Part shown: piece after piece, positions 1 to 7,734 of the stretch
How positions within the stretch are numbered: position 1 is the stretch's first letter
How the letters are laid out: every line of letters starts with the position of its first letter
NCBI GenBank assembly: GCA_964553405.1
Contig: CAZKLS010000026.1
Coordinates: forward strand, 1-26,972
DNA length: 26,972 nucleotides
Source: DATIRA01 sp964553405
GTDB taxonomy: Bacteria; Pseudomonadota; Gammaproteobacteria; Steroidobacterales; Steroidobacteraceae
Direction of reading: 5' to 3'
Notes under the pieces: model-generated
The model's input: only the letters and a program-made list of their open reading frames with translations
What the model was told of the DNA's origin: nothing
The model's database searches: none
Made by a program: the position numbers and the translations under genes

Positions 1-1746
1 AAGCAGTACGCGATCCCGCTGTCGATCCATGCGACCCAGATGCCGGACCTGCCGGGCACCGTCGTCACCGCGACCGGCGGCGACGGCGGCGCGCGGGTCA
101 AGGCGGTCACGACCAAGAAGGGCATCACGCTGGTGACGATGGAGACACTCGGCATGTGGCACCAGGTCGGGTTCCTCGCCGACGCGTTTGCCGTGTTCAA
201 GCGGCGGGGCCTGTCGGTCGACCTGGTATCCACCTCAGAGACCAACGTGACGGTGTCGCTGGACCCGGCCGCCAACGCGCTCGACAGCCGGACCATCGAG
301 GGCCTGATCGGGGAGCTCTCGCGGATCTGCCGCGTCGAGGTGATCGGCCCGTGCGCCGCGGTGAGCCTGGTCGGCCGCAACATCCGCGCCACGCTGCACC
401 AGCTGGGCGACGCGCTGGCGCTGTTCGAGGAGCAGAAGATCTACCTGGTCACCCAGGCTGCGAACGACCTGAACATCACGTTCGTCGTGGACGAGGAGCA
501 GGGCGACCGGCTCGTCCAGCGACTGCACGAGCTGATGATCAGGCACGTTCCTTCGGACCGGGTCCTGGGGCTGACCTGGGAGCAGATTCACGGCGACGGC
601 ACCGAGACGCTGGGGCCCCCGCCCTGGTGGAGGAATCGCGGCGAGGAACTGCAGCGCATCGCCCGGGAGCAGGGCTGCGCCTACGTATACGACGGCGAAA
701 CGATGGCGCGCTCGGCCGACGCCCTGCTGGGCCTGCGCGGCGTGGAGCGGATCCTGTACGCGGTCAAGGCCAATCCTCATCCGCAGGTGATCAGCACGTT
801 CGCGGCCAAGGGACTGTCCTTCGACTGCGTATCGCGCGGCGAGATCGAACGGGTGCTCGAGGTCGTGCCCGACATCGACCGGTCGCGGATCCTGTTCACC
901 CCGAATTTCGCGCCGCGCGAGGAGTACGAGTGGGCGCTCGGCCAGGACGTCTGGATCACGCTCGACAACCTGCACCCGCTGCGCCATTGGGGTGCGCTGT
1001 TCCGCGGGCGCGACGTGTTCCTGCGCATCGACACGGGCTATGGACGCGGTCATCACGATCACGTGCGCACCGCCGGCGTGCACTCGAAGTTCGGCATCCC
1101 GCTGTTCGAACTCGATGAGCTCGAGAAGCTGGTCTCCTCGGCCGGCGCACGGGTCGTCGGGCTGCACGCCCACACCGGCAGCGGCGTGTTCGACGTTCGT
1201 AACTGGCTCGAGGTCGGGCATCTGCTCGGCGGCCTCACGGAGCGATTCGGAGGCGTGCGTTTCGTGGACCTCGGTGGCGGGCTCGGCGTCCCGGAGAAGC
1301 CCGGGCAGGCGCCATTCGACCTCACGGCCATGCAATCGGCGCTCGACGACCTGCGGGCACGCTGGCCGCAGCTGGCCTGGTGGCTGGAGCCGGGCCGTTA
1401 CCTGGTCGCGCAGGCCGGTGTGCTGGTCGCCGAGGTGACGCAGCTCAAGGGCAAGGGCACGGTGCAGTATGTCGGCGTGACGACCGGGATGAACTCGCTG
1501 ATACGACCGGCGCTGTACGGCGCTCACCACGACATCGTCAATCTCAGCCGCATCGAGCAGCCCGGCACCGAGCTCTACAACGTCGTCGGCCCGATCTGCG
1601 AGTCGGCGGACCATCTCGGCCACGAGCGCCTGCTGCCACCGACCGCCGAGGGCGACGTGCTGCTGGTGGCGAATGCCGGCGCCTACGGCCACGCGATGAG
1701 TTCGTGGTACAACCTGCGCGAACCGGCGCGGGAAGTGGTGCTCTAG
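1..1746 (+). CDS. lysAC: Bifunctional aspartate kinase / diaminopimelate decarboxylase, 5'-truncated by window edge
   Basis: The frame is open from base 1, so the start and the kinase catalytic domain lie outside the window. About the first 200 visible residues are the regulatory end of aspartokinase, with two ACT-type segments (around GITLVTMETLGMW and CAAVSLVGRN). The rest is a complete PLP-dependent fold-III diaminopimelate decarboxylase: YAVKANPHP with the PLP lysine at codon 256 (nt 766), HAHTGSG, a DLGGGLG phosphate loop, EPGRYLVA, GPICESAD with the active-site cysteine, and a C-terminal NAGAYGHAMSSWYNLR. The fusion joins the first step of the aspartate pathway to the last step of lysine synthesis, and this domain order is known from Xanthomonadales. 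asd, the second pathway step, follows 19 nt downstream, so the two are probably co-transcribed. The ACT domains suggest feedback by lysine and/or threonine; which ligand binds cannot be read here. Confidence 0.93.
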   Translation, partial: KQYAIPLSIHATQMPDLPGTVVTATGGDGGARVKAVTTKKGITLVTMETLGMWHQVGFLADAFAVFKRRGLSVDLVSTSETNVTVSLDPAANALDSRTIEGLIGELSRICRVEVIGPCAAVSLVGRNIRATLHQLGDALALFEEQKIYLVTQAANDLNITFVVDEEQGDRLVQRLHELMIRHVPSDRVLGLTWEQIHGDGTETLGPPPWWRNRGEELQRIAREQGCAYVYDGETMARSADALLGLRGVERILYAVKANPHPQVISTFAAKGLSFDCVSRGEIERVLEVVPDIDRSRILFTPNFAPREEYEWALGQDVWITLDNLHPLRHWGALFRGRDVFLRIDTGYGRGHHDHVRTAGVHSKFGIPLFELDELEKLVSSAGARVVGLHAHTGSGVFDVRNWLEVGHLLGGLTERFGGVRFVDLGGGLGVPEKPGQAPFDLTAMQSALDDLRARWPQLAWWLEPGRYLVAQAGVLVAEVTQLKGKGTVQYVGVTTGMNSLIRPALYGAHHDIVNLSRIEQPGTELYNVVGPICESADHLGHERLLPPTAEGDVLLVANAGAYGHAMSSWYNLREPAREVVL

Positions 1747-1765
1747 CCGGACGAGGGGAGTCGGC

Positions 1766-2759
1766 ATGAAGACTGGATTCGTAGGCTGGCGCGGCATGGT
1801 CGGCTCGGTGCTGATGCAGCGCATGCGCGAGGAAGGCGACTTCGACGGCCTCGAGCCGCTGTTCTTCAGCACCTCGCAGGCCGGCCGCATCGCAGCGCCG
1901 GTCGGCGGATCCGCCGGTGCGGTGCTCGATGCCGGGGACCTCGACGCCCTGGCTGCGTGCGAGGTGATCGTCACCTGCCAGGGCGGCGACTACACCAGCG
2001 CGGTACACCCGCGCCTGCGGGAAAACGGCTGGCAGGGCTACTGGATCGACGCCGCCTCGACGCTCAGGATGCGCGAGGACGCAGTGATCGTGCTCGACCC
2101 GGTCAATCGGGCGGTCATCGAATCCGGGCTGGCCGCCGGTCTGCGCGACTACGTCGGCGGCAATTGCACCGTGTCGCTGATGCTGATGGCGCTCGGCGGG
2201 CTGCTGCAGGCGGACCTGGTCGAGTGGATCACGTCGATGACCTACCAGGCGGCCTCGGGCGCGGGCGCGCAGAACATGCGCGAGCTGGTCGGGCAGATGG
2301 GAGCGCTGCATGCGGCGGCCGGCGAGCTGCTCGCCGATCCCGCGAGCGCGATACTCGACATCGACCGGGTCGTGACCGAGACGCTGCGCAGCACGGAGCT
2401 GCCGGTCGCNNNNNNNNNNNNNNNNNNNNNNNNNNNNNNNNNNNNNNNNNNNNNNNNNNNNNNNNNNNNNNNNNNNNNNNNNNNNNNNNNNNNNNNNNNN
2501 NNNNNNNNNGGAGATCGAGTCGCTGATCGCCGGCGGCAACGAATGGGTCCGGCTCGTGCCGAACACGCGCGATGCGTCGATACGGGAACTCTCGCCGGCA
2601 CGCGCGAGCGGCAGCCTCGAGATCCCGGTCGGCCGGGTCCGCAAGCTGGCGATGGGCGGCGAGTTCATCGCGGCCTTCACGGTTGGCGACCAGTTGCTGT
2701 GGGGTGCCGCCGAGCCGCTGCGCCGGATGCTGCGTCTGCTCAAGGAACGGCAGGGCTGA
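1766..2759 (+). CDS. asd: Aspartate-semialdehyde dehydrogenase, interrupted by an assembly gap
   Basis: Reduces aspartyl phosphate to aspartate semialdehyde, the branch point to lysine, threonine and methionine. The N-terminal NADP-binding motif GWRGMVGSVLMQRM and the nucleophile in GGNCTVSLM (Cys134, nt 2165) identify the E. coli-type enzyme. After LPV the sequence enters 100 N and resumes in a different frame with EIESLIAGGNEW, ending ...AFTVGDQLLWGAAEPLRRML before TGA at 2757-2759. The ATG at 1766 follows GAGGGGAG by 5 nt. Compared with the E. coli protein as I remember it, about 74 residues are missing, including the segment with the catalytic histidine. The frame change is explained by the gap size and is no evidence of a frameshift. 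The gene sits between lysAC and an MFS gene that starts 6 nt after its stop. Confidence 0.9.
2410..2509. other. Assembly gap of exactly 100 N
   Basis: One hundred consecutive N lie inside asd. The reading frames on the two sides require a missing length divisible by 3, which 100 is not, so this is a placeholder. Aligning the flanks to remembered E. coli Asd suggests about 210-230 missing bases. Confidence 0.97.
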
Positions 2760-2765
2760 ACCGGT

Positions 2766-3959
2766 GTGATCGCGCGGCTCGGGAAGGGACTGCCTCGCAC
2801 GGTGGTCGTGCTCGGCTTCGTCTCGCTGCTGAACGACTCGGCGAGCGAGATGATCACTCCGCTGATACCGCTGTTCCTGACCGCGACGCTGGGTGCGGGA
2901 CCGGCGATCGTCGGCTTCATCGAAGGCCTGGCCGAGGCTACCGCAAGCGTACTGAAGCTGGTATCGGGCCGGCTCGCGGACCGCGGCGTGCCGGCGAAGT
3001 CACTCGTGCTCGGCGGTTACGGGCTCTCCAATGTCGCGCGACCGCTGATCGGCCTCGCGGTCTCCTGGGCCGCCGTGCTGACGCTGCGCTTCCTGGACCG
3101 GGTCGGCAAGGGTTTGCGCACGGCGCCTCGTGACGCCTTGATCGCCGGCGCGACCGAAGCGAGCAGGCGAGGGCGGGCTTTCGGGTTCCACCGGTCGATG
3201 GACCACGCCGGGGCCGTGATCGGCCCGCTCGCCGCATTCGGGCTGCTCAGCGCGAACGTCCCGCTCGGTGGCGTATTCCTCGCCTCTGCGGTCCCGGGCG
3301 CGCTGGTGCTGCTGTTGCTGGTGTGGGGGCTTCCGGAGACGCCACCGGGAACCGCCGCAGTGTCCCGCGCGCCGCTGGCCTGGGGCTCGCTGCACGGTCG
3401 CCTCAGGGCCATGATCGTCGTGGCGGGGCTGCTCGCGCTGGCGAGCGTGCCCGAGGCCTTCATCGTGCTCTGGGCGCGCGACGCAGGCCTCGACCTGCTG
3501 TGGATCCCGTTGATCTGGGCGGCCGCCAGTCTCGCGAAGATGTTCGTCACGTTGCCCGCCGGAATCGTCTCGGACCGCGCCGGGCGGCTGCCGGTCCTCA
3601 CCTTCGGCTGGAGCGCGCGCGTGCTGGTGCTGGTGATGCTCGCGTTGAGCGAGCCCGGTCCGAGCGGCGTGTGGCTGCTGTTCATCGCATACGCGGCATC
3701 GCTCGCGGTCACCGAGCCGGCCGAGCGCTCGTTGATCGGCGATCATGCCTCGCCGGGCGAGCGGGGCACGGCCTTCGGCCTGTATCACCTCGCCAGCGGC
3801 CTGCTGGTGCTGCCGGGGGCGGTGTTGTTCGGCCTGATCTGGGAATGGTACGGCGCTTCGACGGCGTTCATCGCGGCCGCCATCGTCGTCGCTGTCGCCG
3901 CGGCCGCAATGCTGCTGGTGGCGCGGACCGGCGAGTCAGGGCCGCGCGCCGTGTCGTGA
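2766..3959 (+). CDS. Major facilitator superfamily transporter, substrate unknown
   Basis: A 397-residue, strongly hydrophobic protein with about 12 predicted membrane segments. The first half has the loop-2/3 MFS signature (GRLADRGVPAKS, residues about 68-79), preceded by LLNDSASEMITPLIPLF in the first helix and followed by FLDRVGKGLRTAPRDALI. The second half repeats the signature as GIVSDRAGRLPVL. The GTG start is 6 nt after the asd stop; GTG at 2764 is an out-of-frame alternative. Being last in the lysAC-asd run hints at a link to amino acids, but nothing in the sequence names a substrate. Its last 24 nt overlap the 3' end of hisIE on the opposite strand. Confidence 0.85.
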   Translation: MIARLGKGLPRTVVVLGFVSLLNDSASEMITPLIPLFLTATLGAGPAIVGFIEGLAEATASVLKLVSGRLADRGVPAKSLVLGGYGLSNVARPLIGLAVSWAAVLTLRFLDRVGKGLRTAPRDALIAGATEASRRGRAFGFHRSMDHAGAVIGPLAAFGLLSANVPLGGVFLASAVPGALVLLLLVWGLPETPPGTAAVSRAPLAWGSLHGRLRAMIVVAGLLALASVPEAFIVLWARDAGLDLLWIPLIWAAASLAKMFVTLPAGIVSDRAGRLPVLTFGWSARVLVLVMLALSEPGPSGVWLLFIAYAASLAVTEPAERSLIGDHASPGERGTAFGLYHLASGLLVLPGAVLFGLIWEWYGASTAFIAAAIVVAVAAAAMLLVARTGESGPRAVS

Positions 3960-4565
3960 GCGGAGCTCCTCGATCACGTCGGCGAAGGAAAGGCCGCGTG
4001 CCTTGAGCAGCACCAGCAGGTGGAAGAGCAGGTCCGCCGCCTCGCTGCGCACCCCATCGTCGTCCCGGGTCACCGCGGCGAGCGCGGTTTCGAGGCCTTC
4101 CTCGCCGACCTTCTGCGCCAGGCGGCTCGGGCCCTGCGCGAACAGCCGGGCCGTGTAACTGCCTTCGGGCTTGTCCGCGATCCTCGCCTCGATCGTGGCC
4201 TCCAGCAGCCCGAGGAAGGCGAGCCGCTCCGCGGCCGTGCGCCGGGCGTCGGCGAAGCAGGACTCCGTGCCCTTGTGGCAGGTCGGTCCGGTGGGCTGCG
4301 CGAGCACCAGCAGGCTGTCCCGGTCGCAGTCCGTCGTGACCTGCACCAGGTCCAGGTAGTTGCCCGAGGTCTCGCCCTTCAGCCACAGTTCACCGCGCGA
4401 GCGGCTGAAGAAAACGACCCGGCCGCGTCGCAGCGTCTCGACGAGCGCAGCCTCGTTCATGTAGCCAAGCATCAGCACGCGACCGCTTCGCGCATGCTGC
4501 ACGATCGCGGGCAGCAGCCCGCCTCCCTTGTCCCAGTTGAGGTCCTGCAGCGATTCCGGGATCAC
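3936..4565 (-). CDS. hisI: Bifunctional phosphoribosyl-AMP cyclohydrolase / phosphoribosyl-ATP pyrophosphatase
   Basis: Steps 2 and 3 of histidine synthesis in one 209-residue chain. The N-terminal cyclohydrolase domain (about 1-115) shows MLGYMNEAAL, FFSRSRGELWLKGE, the metal-binding TDCDRDSLL and GPTCHKG with its cysteine. The C-terminal HisE-type pyrophosphohydrolase domain (about 120-209) shows QKVGEEGLE and SEAADLLFHLLVLL, the acidic Mg-binding helices. The start is GTG at 4565, overlapping the hisF stop as GTGA, so translation is probably coupled. It is the last gene of the his operon and runs tail to tail into the MFS gene. No terminator hairpin is visible at its end, as would be expected for an overlap. 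Confidence 0.95.
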   Translation of the reverse strand: MIPESLQDLNWDKGGGLLPAIVQHARSGRVLMLGYMNEAALVETLRRGRVVFFSRSRGELWLKGETSGNYLDLVQVTTDCDRDSLLVLAQPTGPTCHKGTESCFADARRTAAERLAFLGLLEATIEARIADKPEGSYTARLFAQGPSRLAQKVGEEGLETALAAVTRDDDGVRSEAADLLFHLLVLLKARGLSFADVIEELRSRHGARP

Positions 4566-5329
4566 GCTCTCACCTCGACGCCCTGCCCACGAAGGTAACG
4601 CTTGAGTTCCGGGATTGCGATCATTCCGCCGTGAAAAACGCTGGCCGCCAGCGCGCCGTCCACCCGGGCCTGCGAGAACACCGCCGCGAAGTGCGCCATG
4701 GTACCCGCGCCGCCGGAGGCGATCAGCGGTACCTGGCAGTGGGCGCGCGCCTCGAGCAGTTGTTCGACGTCGTAGCCCTGTCGGACGCCGTCGCTCGCCA
4801 TGCAGTTGAGCACGATTTCGCCCGCGCCCCGCTGCTGGACTTCGCGCAGCCAGTCGAGCGTCCTGCGCCCGGAGGCCTGCGTCCGGTCCGGATCCCCGGT
4901 GTACTGGTACACGACGTAGCCATCGGCGACGGTCTGGCTGTCGATTCCGACGACGACACACTGGGAGCCGAAGCGACGGGCGAGACGGTCGATCAGGTCC
5001 GGGTCGGCCAGCGCGGGCGAGTTCACCGAGACCTTCTCGGCGCCCGCATTCAGCACGCCCTCGGCTTCCGCGACGCTGCGTATGCCCCCGGCGACGCAGA
5101 ACGGGATGTCGAGCACCCGGGCGACGCGCGACACCCAGCTGCGGTCCACAGAGCGCTGCTCGGGACTCGCGGTGATGTCGTAGAACACCAGTTCGTCCGC
5201 GCCCTCGTCCCGGTATCGCGCCGCGAGTTCGAGGATGTCCCCGACCACGCGGTGGTCCCGGAATCGCACGCCCTTCACGACCTGGCCGTCGCGGACGTCC
5301 AGGCAGGGAATTATCCGTTTCGCAAGAAT
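4562..5329 (-). CDS. hisF: Imidazole glycerol phosphate synthase cyclase subunit HisF, probable ATT start
   Basis: Forms IGP and AICAR from PRFAR using ammonia supplied by HisH. A (beta/alpha)8 barrel of 255 residues with CLDVRDG (catalytic Asp in strand 1), YDITAS, VAGGIRS, VSVNSPAL, GAGEIVLN and SGGAGTM. The family begins M-L-A-K-R-I-I-P. Here the codons are ATT CTT GCG AAA CGG, with no ATG, GTG, TTG or CTG in frame anywhere near. GGAG lies 8 nt upstream of the ATT, an ideal distance. A start at the next in-frame GTG would remove the catalytic first strand. I therefore place the start at ATT (5329-5327), giving a 19-nt overlap with hisA. The function is certain; the start is strongly inferred. 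Confidence 0.94.
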   Translation of the reverse strand: MLAKRIIPCLDVRDGQVVKGVRFRDHRVVGDILELAARYRDEGADELVFYDITASPEQRSVDRSWVSRVARVLDIPFCVAGGIRSVAEAEGVLNAGAEKVSVNSPALADPDLIDRLARRFGSQCVVVGIDSQTVADGYVVYQYTGDPDRTQASGRRTLDWLREVQQRGAGEIVLNCMASDGVRQGYDVEQLLEARAHCQVPLIASGGAGTMAHFAAVFSQARVDGALAASVFHGGMIAIPELKRYLRGQGVEVRA

Positions 5330-6051
5330 GGCTCGAGCTCCGTTGCCTGCATGCGGCCCTCCAGCAGGGCCCGGCCGCTGATCACGGCGGCGACGCCGGT
5401 ATCGGCGAGCGCCGCGAGGTCGCCTGCATCGCGGACGCCGCCCGAAGCCTGCCAGGCGAGCCCCGGGAAGCGCCGGACGGCCTCGGCATACAGCTCGAGG
5501 TTCGGTCCGGACAGCGCGCCGTCCCGCTCGACGTCGGTGCACAGCACGTGCCTGAGGCCGCAATCGAGGTAGCCCTCGATCGCCTGCCAGAGGCTTACCG
5601 GTGACTGACGTTCCCAGCCGTGGGTCGTCAGCCGCGGGATCCGGTCCGCGTCGACGCGAACGTCCAGTGCCAGCACGAGCCGGTCCGCGCCGTGCTGCTC
5701 GAACCACTGCCTGACCAGCGGCGGGTCGGTCACGGCCACGCTGCCCACGACGGCGCGCCCGACGCCGAGCGCAAGCAACGCCGCGAGTGAAGCAGGGCTG
5801 CGGATGCCGCCGCCGACCTGCAGCGCCGGTTCCCGTCCTGCCGCCAGCGACGCGATGACGCCACGGTTCGTGGCCGCCTCGCCACGCGCGCCGTCGAGAT
5901 CCACCACGTGGACCCGGCGGGCGCCCAGCGCCCGATAGCCGTCGAGCACCGAGGCCGGATCGTCGGAGTAGACGGTTTCGGCGTCGAATCTTCCCTGCAA
6001 CAGGCGTACGCAGCGTCCTGCACGCAGGTCGATCGCCGGGATCAGCAGCAT
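5311..6051 (-). CDS. hisA: ProFAR isomerase (phosphoribosylformimino-5-aminoimidazole carboxamide ribotide isomerase)
   Basis: Amadori rearrangement of ProFAR to PRFAR. The 246-residue (beta/alpha)8 barrel opens with LIPAIDLRAGRCVRLLQG, containing the catalytic Asp. It has VVDLDGA and the phosphate loop VGGGIRS, then TDVERDGALSGPN with the second catalytic Asp, and a closing phosphate site QASGGV. The ATG overlaps the hisH stop by one base (TGATG) and the TAA lies inside the start of hisF. The length is normal for the family. Confidence 0.96.
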   Translation of the reverse strand: MLLIPAIDLRAGRCVRLLQGRFDAETVYSDDPASVLDGYRALGARRVHVVDLDGARGEAATNRGVIASLAAGREPALQVGGGIRSPASLAALLALGVGRAVVGSVAVTDPPLVRQWFEQHGADRLVLALDVRVDADRIPRLTTHGWERQSPVSLWQAIEGYLDCGLRHVLCTDVERDGALSGPNLELYAEAVRRFPGLAWQASGGVRDAGDLAALADTGVAAVISGRALLEGRMQATELEPFLRNG

Positions 6052-6647
6052 CAGTTCAACTCCAGGAAGTTGGCCAGCAGCCTCGCGCCGACCGCGGCCG
6101 AGCGCTCGGGATGGAACTGCGTGCCGTAGAAGTTCGCCTGCGCGACGACCGCCGAGAATTCCCCGCCGTAGTCGCAGCTCGCGAGCGTAGCGGCTCCGAG
6201 CGGCGCAGCATAACTGTGCACGAAGTACACGTAGTCCCCGGGGTTGATTCCGCGCAGCAGCGGCGAGCTCTGCCCCGGGAGCAGCTGGTTCCATCCCATG
6301 TGTGGCACGGGCAGGCCCTCGCGCACGGGAAACCGGCGAACCTGTCCCGGCAGTATGCCCAGGCAGCGCGTGTCGCCTTCCTCGCTGCGCTCGAACAGCA
6401 GCTGCATGCCCAGGCAGATGCCGAGCACCGGCTGCCTGAGTGTCGGGACCAGCTGCGCGATCCCGAGTGCCCGCAGTCGCTGCATCGCGTCGGCCGCGGC
6501 ACCCACGCCGGGAAGCAGGATCCGCGGGGCTGCCCGCAGCTCGTCGGGGTCGGTGGTGAGCCGCGAGTCCGCGCCGAGTCGCTGCAGCGCGAACTGCAGC
6601 GAGGCGATGTTGGCGCCGCCGCTGTCGATGATCGCTACGCTGCTCAC
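6051..6647 (-). CDS. hisH: Imidazole glycerol phosphate synthase glutaminase subunit
   Basis: Class I glutamine amidotransferase that feeds ammonia to HisF. The 198 residues contain the oxyanion-region motif LLPGVGAAADAM, the nucleophile elbow GICLGMQLLFE, HMGWNQL, FVHSYA and the catalytic His/Glu pair in GTQFHPERS. The start is GTG at 6647, 10 nt after the hisB stop, with GAGG 9 nt upstream. Its place between hisB and hisA is the enterobacterial order. Confidence 0.96.
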   Translation of the reverse strand: MSSVAIIDSGGANIASLQFALQRLGADSRLTTDPDELRAAPRILLPGVGAAADAMQRLRALGIAQLVPTLRQPVLGICLGMQLLFERSEEGDTRCLGILPGQVRRFPVREGLPVPHMGWNQLLPGQSSPLLRGINPGDYVYFVHSYAAPLGAATLASCDYGGEFSAVVAQANFYGTQFHPERSAAVGARLLANFLELN

Positions 6648-6657
6648 GCGGCCGGCC

Positions 6658-7734
6658 TCAGAGCACGCCCTTGCTGCTCGGCAGCGCCGTGCCCTCGCGG
6701 CGTATCGCCTGCCGCAGCGCGCGACCGAGTCCCTTGAAGCACGCCTCCACCATGTGGTGCGTGTTTTCGCCACGGACCTCGACGTGGATCGCGGCGCCCA
6801 GGCTGTCAGCCAGCGACCGGAAGAAGTGCGGCACGAGCTCCGTCGGCAGCCCGCCGACGGCGTCGCGCCCGAAGCGTCCCTCGAAGACGGCATAGGGACG
6901 ACCCGACAGGTCGACGGCGACCTGCGCGAGCGCCTCGTCCATCGGCAGCACGAAGCCGTAGCGGCCGATGCCGTGCTTCTCGCCGAGCGCGGCGCGCAAC
7001 GCCTGTCCCAGTGCGAGCGCGCAGTCTTCGACGGTGTGGTGCTCGTCCACGGCGAGGTCGCCGTTGCACTCGAGCTGGAGCGCGAAGCCGCCGTGGCGTG
7101 CGACCTGTTCGAGCATGTGGTCGTAGAAGCCGATGCCCGTCGCAATCGACACCGGACCCTCGGCGTCCAGGTCGACCTCGACGGCGATGTCGGTTTCCCG
7201 GGTCCTGCGCGTCACGCGCGCGGTCCTCGGGGGACTGCCGAGTCGCGCTGCGATGGCGGACCAGGTCTCGCCGGAGTCGCCGTGGCGCCGGACGCGCAAC
7301 CCGGCGAGACCCAGGTTCTCGGCCAGTTGCATGTCCGTGTCGCGGTCGCCGATCACGAAGCTCCTCTCCCGGTCGATGCGTGTGCTGGCCAGAAACTCGG
7401 TCAGCAGGCCGGTCCGCGGCTTGCGGCAGCCGCAACCGTCGTGGGCGAAGTGCGGACAGAAGAACTCTGCATCGAACTCGATGCCCTGCGAGGCGAACAG
7501 GCTGCGCAGGAAGTCCTGTGGCTCGCGGAAGCTCGGCTCCGGGAACGAATCCGTGCCGAGGCCGTCCTGGTTGCTGACCAGAACCAGCCGGTAGCCCGCG
7601 CGCTGCAGCTCGAGCAGCGCGGGAATCACGCCGGGGAGCAGCCGCAGCTTGCCGAGGCTGTCCACCTGCTCGTCGGGCGGTTCCTCGATCAGCGTGCCGT
7701 CGCGGTCGATGAACAGTACGCGCGCGTCACCCAT
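6658..7734 (-). CDS. hisB: Bifunctional histidinol-phosphatase / imidazoleglycerol-phosphate dehydratase
   Basis: Steps 7 and 9 of the pathway in a 358-residue fusion typical of gammaproteobacteria. The N-terminal HAD phosphatase (about 1-165) has the DxD nucleophile motif LFIDRDGTL, LVSNQDGLGT and a zinc-binding CPHF...CGCRKP loop. The dehydratase (about 168-358) has the duplicated metal-binding histidine motifs DEHHTVED and NTHHMVEA, with FYDHMLEQVARHGGF and PHFFRSLAD. The ATG overlaps the hisC TGA by one base (TGATG). Confidence 0.97.
   Translation of the reverse strand: MGDARVLFIDRDGTLIEEPPDEQVDSLGKLRLLPGVIPALLELQRAGYRLVLVSNQDGLGTDSFPEPSFREPQDFLRSLFASQGIEFDAEFFCPHFAHDGCGCRKPRTGLLTEFLASTRIDRERSFVIGDRDTDMQLAENLGLAGLRVRRHGDSGETWSAIAARLGSPPRTARVTRRTRETDIAVEVDLDAEGPVSIATGIGFYDHMLEQVARHGGFALQLECNGDLAVDEHHTVEDCALALGQALRAALGEKHGIGRYGFVLPMDEALAQVAVDLSGRPYAVFEGRFGRDAVGGLPTELVPHFFRSLADSLGAAIHVEVRGENTHHMVEACFKGLGRALRQAIRREGTALPSSKGVL

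Noticed and set aside
235..1974. Long minus-strand reading frame opposite lysAC
   Set aside because: It is an antisense shadow typical of GC-rich coding DNA, low in complexity, overlapping a well-recognised gene and lacking any family motif.
2760..3133. asd extending to 3133 in the upstream frame
   Set aside because: This is an artefact of the wrong N-run length; the genuine C-terminus ends at 2759 in another frame.
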